This document shows, piece after piece, positions 62,530-64,000 of a DNA stretch of 64,000 nucleotides; the first letter of the stretch is position 1; every line of letters begins with the position of its first letter. The translations under genes and the position numbers were made by a program. The notes below the pieces were generated by a model that ran no database searches, had not been told where the DNA came from, and worked only from the letters and a program-made list of their open reading frames with translations. Source of the DNA: JBAZQS01 sp041645075 (GTDB taxonomy: Bacteria; Patescibacteriota; Patescibacteriia; 2-01-FULL-39-33). Location of the stretch: assembly GCA_041645075.1 (NCBI GenBank), contig JBAZQS010000003.1, forward strand, positions 7,790 to 71,789, read 5' to 3'.

Positions 62530-62568
62530 AAATACCCCCGCCCCGACGTTACGTCGGGGCGGGGGTAT
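62530..62568. terminator. AATACCCCCGCCCCGACGT/ACGTCGGGGCGGGGGTATT terminator
   Basis: A perfect 19-bp stem followed by T-rich sequence. It lies between the convergent gyrB and greA genes and can serve both. Confidence 0.85.
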
Positions 62569-62587
62569 TTTATTATTCTATTTTATT

Positions 62588-63046
62588 CTATTCAATTTTA
62601 TGAATTTTACATTTGAACTTGCCGGCGGGAATAATCAATTCAAATTCATCACCTACGGTCTTGCCGATAAAGGCCCGCCCCAACGGCGACTCATGCGAAA
62701 TTTTGCCGTTGACGGGATCGGCTTCGCTGTGGCCCACAATCGTATATTTTACTTTTGAACCGTCATGGCAGGTGGCGTGCACCGTAGAACCAATGCCCAC
62801 AATATTGGATTTGCTATTTTTAACAATCACCGCGTTTTTTATTAAATTCTCTAACTCCTGTATCCGGCCCTCAATAAAACCCTGCTCTTCCCTGGCCTCA
62901 TGATATTCGGCATTTTCTGATAAATCGCCTAAGTCCCTGGCATTGGCAATTCTTTCAATTACTTCCGGTCGTCTCTTATTAATCAGCTCGGCCAATTCTT
63001 TTTTTAATTTCGCCAAACCATCGGGTGAAATATAATTCTCTAACAT
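62588..63046 (-). CDS. greA: Transcription elongation factor GreA
   Basis: A 152-residue protein of normal length. The N-terminal coiled coil (LAKLKKELAELINKRRPEVI) carries the conserved tip (DLSENAEYHEAREEQGFIEG) whose acidic residues act in the RNA polymerase secondary channel. The C-terminal FKBP-like domain has DPVNGKISHESPLGRAFIGK. It promotes cleavage of backtracked RNA. Confidence 0.97.
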   Translation of the reverse strand: MLENYISPDGLAKLKKELAELINKRRPEVIERIANARDLGDLSENAEYHEAREEQGFIEGRIQELENLIKNAVIVKNSKSNIVGIGSTVHATCHDGSKVKYTIVGHSEADPVNGKISHESPLGRAFIGKTVGDEFELIIPAGKFKCKIHKIE

Positions 63047-63185
63047 AAAAATTAATTAAATTTGTAGTTTTAAAATTTATCCAGCCCCGCCTCTCGCGAG
63101 AAGCGGGACTGGATTTATATATAGTAAATAGAATATTACATTTTAAAATCGTTGTCAAGAGCAAAAGTCGGATAACTCGGGATAA

Positions 63186-63247
63186 ACCCTGTGGAATAAA
63201 ATTTTTGCTAAAACAAAAAATTGGGCCTAGTCCTATTCCACAGGGTA
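63186..63247. repeat. ACCCTGTGGAATA...TATTCCACAGGGTA palindrome, copy 2
   Basis: A 62-bp element with 13-bp perfect inverted ends, the same design as 25691-25751. The centre is AT-rich in both but differs in sequence. Confidence 0.75.
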
Positions 63248-63272
63248 AAGTCAATTTTTAAAAAATAAAAAA

Positions 63273-63302
63273 GGCCGCGCTGTACTTCGTACAAACGCGG
63301 CC
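63273..63302 (-). terminator. Terminator of the right-edge orphan gene
   Basis: GGCCGCG and CGCGGCC, with an inner TGTAC/GTACA stem, followed on the minus strand by T6 and T-rich sequence. Confidence 0.8.
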
Positions 63303-63381
63303 AAATATAATTCAAACAATAAACAGTTTGAAAAAGTGAGTCCAAATTCCTGAAAAGATTCGGGGACTTTTTCAAAGCAGG

Positions 63382-64000
63382 TTATGGTACCAATGACCAG
63401 GGCTCGGAGACGGGTTTTGCGCCCAGACCCAGTTTCCACAGGAGGTAGTCATAGCCGTCGCAACCTGCCGGCGGCTCGACCAGAGGGAAACTGACTCCGA
63501 ATTCCCGCATCCCGAGACCGTGCCAGCTTCTGGCAACGATTTGCCTTTTGGCTGGCCCCGAGATCGGCCGCTGGAAGAGGCGGTCATCGACACGCAGCCC
63601 ATAGGTTTTCAACCTGGTGACAAAGTAGAAGGCTATTGCCCGCGTTTCTTCGCTCCAGGATTTCACCAGGGCATAAGTGATACCCAGCTTCTGGAAAGCA
63701 ACTTCAGCTTCCTGCCGTTTGCCTTGGTTTAAGGCGATCAAGATGCCGATCAGACGATCCAATAGGTTCTTAGCTTCCAACGAGAAGCGCGGAACTGGTG
63801 GCGCGGCCGGTGGAACCGTTGGCGGCAATACCGGCGGCATGGTTGGCAGTACCGGCGGTTGGGTTTTAGACATCCCAGCCCAAGGCCGATGTTGCCTGGT
63901 GTGACCACCTTCCCTAAGAAGCGTAGCACCGAAGGTATCATCTACGGACGACTCGCCGACCAAGTAGTGGCACTGGTCATCAATGTCACGGGCCAGACCG
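63382..64000 (-). CDS. Orphan protein of unknown function, partial at right edge
   Basis: The frame is open from the stop at 63382 to the window edge, so at least 205 codons are present. A TTG at 63963 and an ATG further in (GMSKTQPP) could start it, but neither has a clear ribosome-binding site, so the gene may begin outside. A Pro-rich stretch (PPVLPTMPPVLPPTVPPAAP) precedes a helical domain (FSLEAKNLLDRLIGILIALN, then ITYALVKSWSEETRAIAFYF). No family recognised. Its GC-rich codon use differs from greA. It has its own terminator, like the other orphan genes. Confidence 0.6.
   Translation of the reverse strand, partial: GLARDIDDQCHYLVGESSVDDTFGATLLREGGHTRQHRPWAGMSKTQPPVLPTMPPVLPPTVPPAAPPVPRFSLEAKNLLDRLIGILIALNQGKRQEAEVAFQKLGITYALVKSWSEETRAIAFYFVTRLKTYGLRVDDRLFQRPISGPAKRQIVARSWHGLGMREFGVSFPLVEPPAGCDGYDYLLWKLGLGAKPVSEPWSLVP

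Overview
The window reads as one contig of a Patescibacteria (Candidate Phyla Radiation) genome, most likely of the Parcubacteria type. Evidence: many short housekeeping operons, a T4SS-type pilin and a VirD4/HerA-like ATPase with its conserved partner, SipW/TasA-like secreted proteins, small zinc-ribbon proteins, and AT-rich spacers full of short palindromic repeats. UGA is used as a stop (for example at the end of the VirD4-like gene), so the genetic code is the standard bacterial one and not the Gracilibacteria code. No CRISPR array, rRNA or replication origin was seen.

Layout. 1-3591 (minus): two TasA-like proteins, a SipW-type signal peptidase and an edge-truncated LTD protein. 4035-7505 (minus): PEBP-like protein, mnmA, a lipid kinase and a CarS-like enzyme. 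7944-12461 (minus): VirD4-like ATPase, its membrane partner, and a sigma-region-4/HARE-HTH regulator. 12694-15455: secD-secF, with a parvulin-like module inside SecD. 15680-21227: an orphan gene, gap, ricT-tsf-rpsB and a second orphan gene. 21402-24315 (plus): rpmE-prfA-glycosyltransferase-prmC. 24316-34755 (minus): an unexplained transcription unit, rplY, a zinc-ribbon protein, a MacAB-like exporter operon ending in rodA, an ATP-grasp enzyme and a NYN nuclease. 34929-39712: a cohesin/cohesin/dockerin operon. 39717-40180: an S23 four-helix-bundle gene between inverted repeats. 40301-50660 (plus): an accessory block of phage-structural-like genes, a KR-type Tat substrate, a muralytic-type protein, tatC and three tandem tatA genes. 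51037-51474: a GIY-YIG gene overlapping an interrupted tRNA-Glu gene that encloses a complete second tRNA-Glu. 52292-57270: dnaJ and the CIRCE-controlled hrcA-grpE-dnaK operon. 57351-64000: T4SS pilin, an anchored protein, gyrB with an HNH intein, greA and a partial orphan gene.

Three themes run through the window. First, short palindromic repeats have spread between genes and also in frame into genes, including mnmA, tsf, dnaJ, dnaK, gyrB and secretion genes. Second, a 176-186 bp element with terminal inverted repeats sits directly against stop codons at three loci, with solo or collapsed ends at three more. Third, there is heavy investment in the cell surface through Sec (with a built-in parvulin module), SipW, Tat, T4SS-like pilin and cohesin-dockerin parts. 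The block at 40301-50660, where phage tail-like proteins share a cluster with a Tat translocon and its apparent substrate, is the best candidate for an undescribed system. The nested tRNA-Glu locus is the most unusual RNA-level structure.
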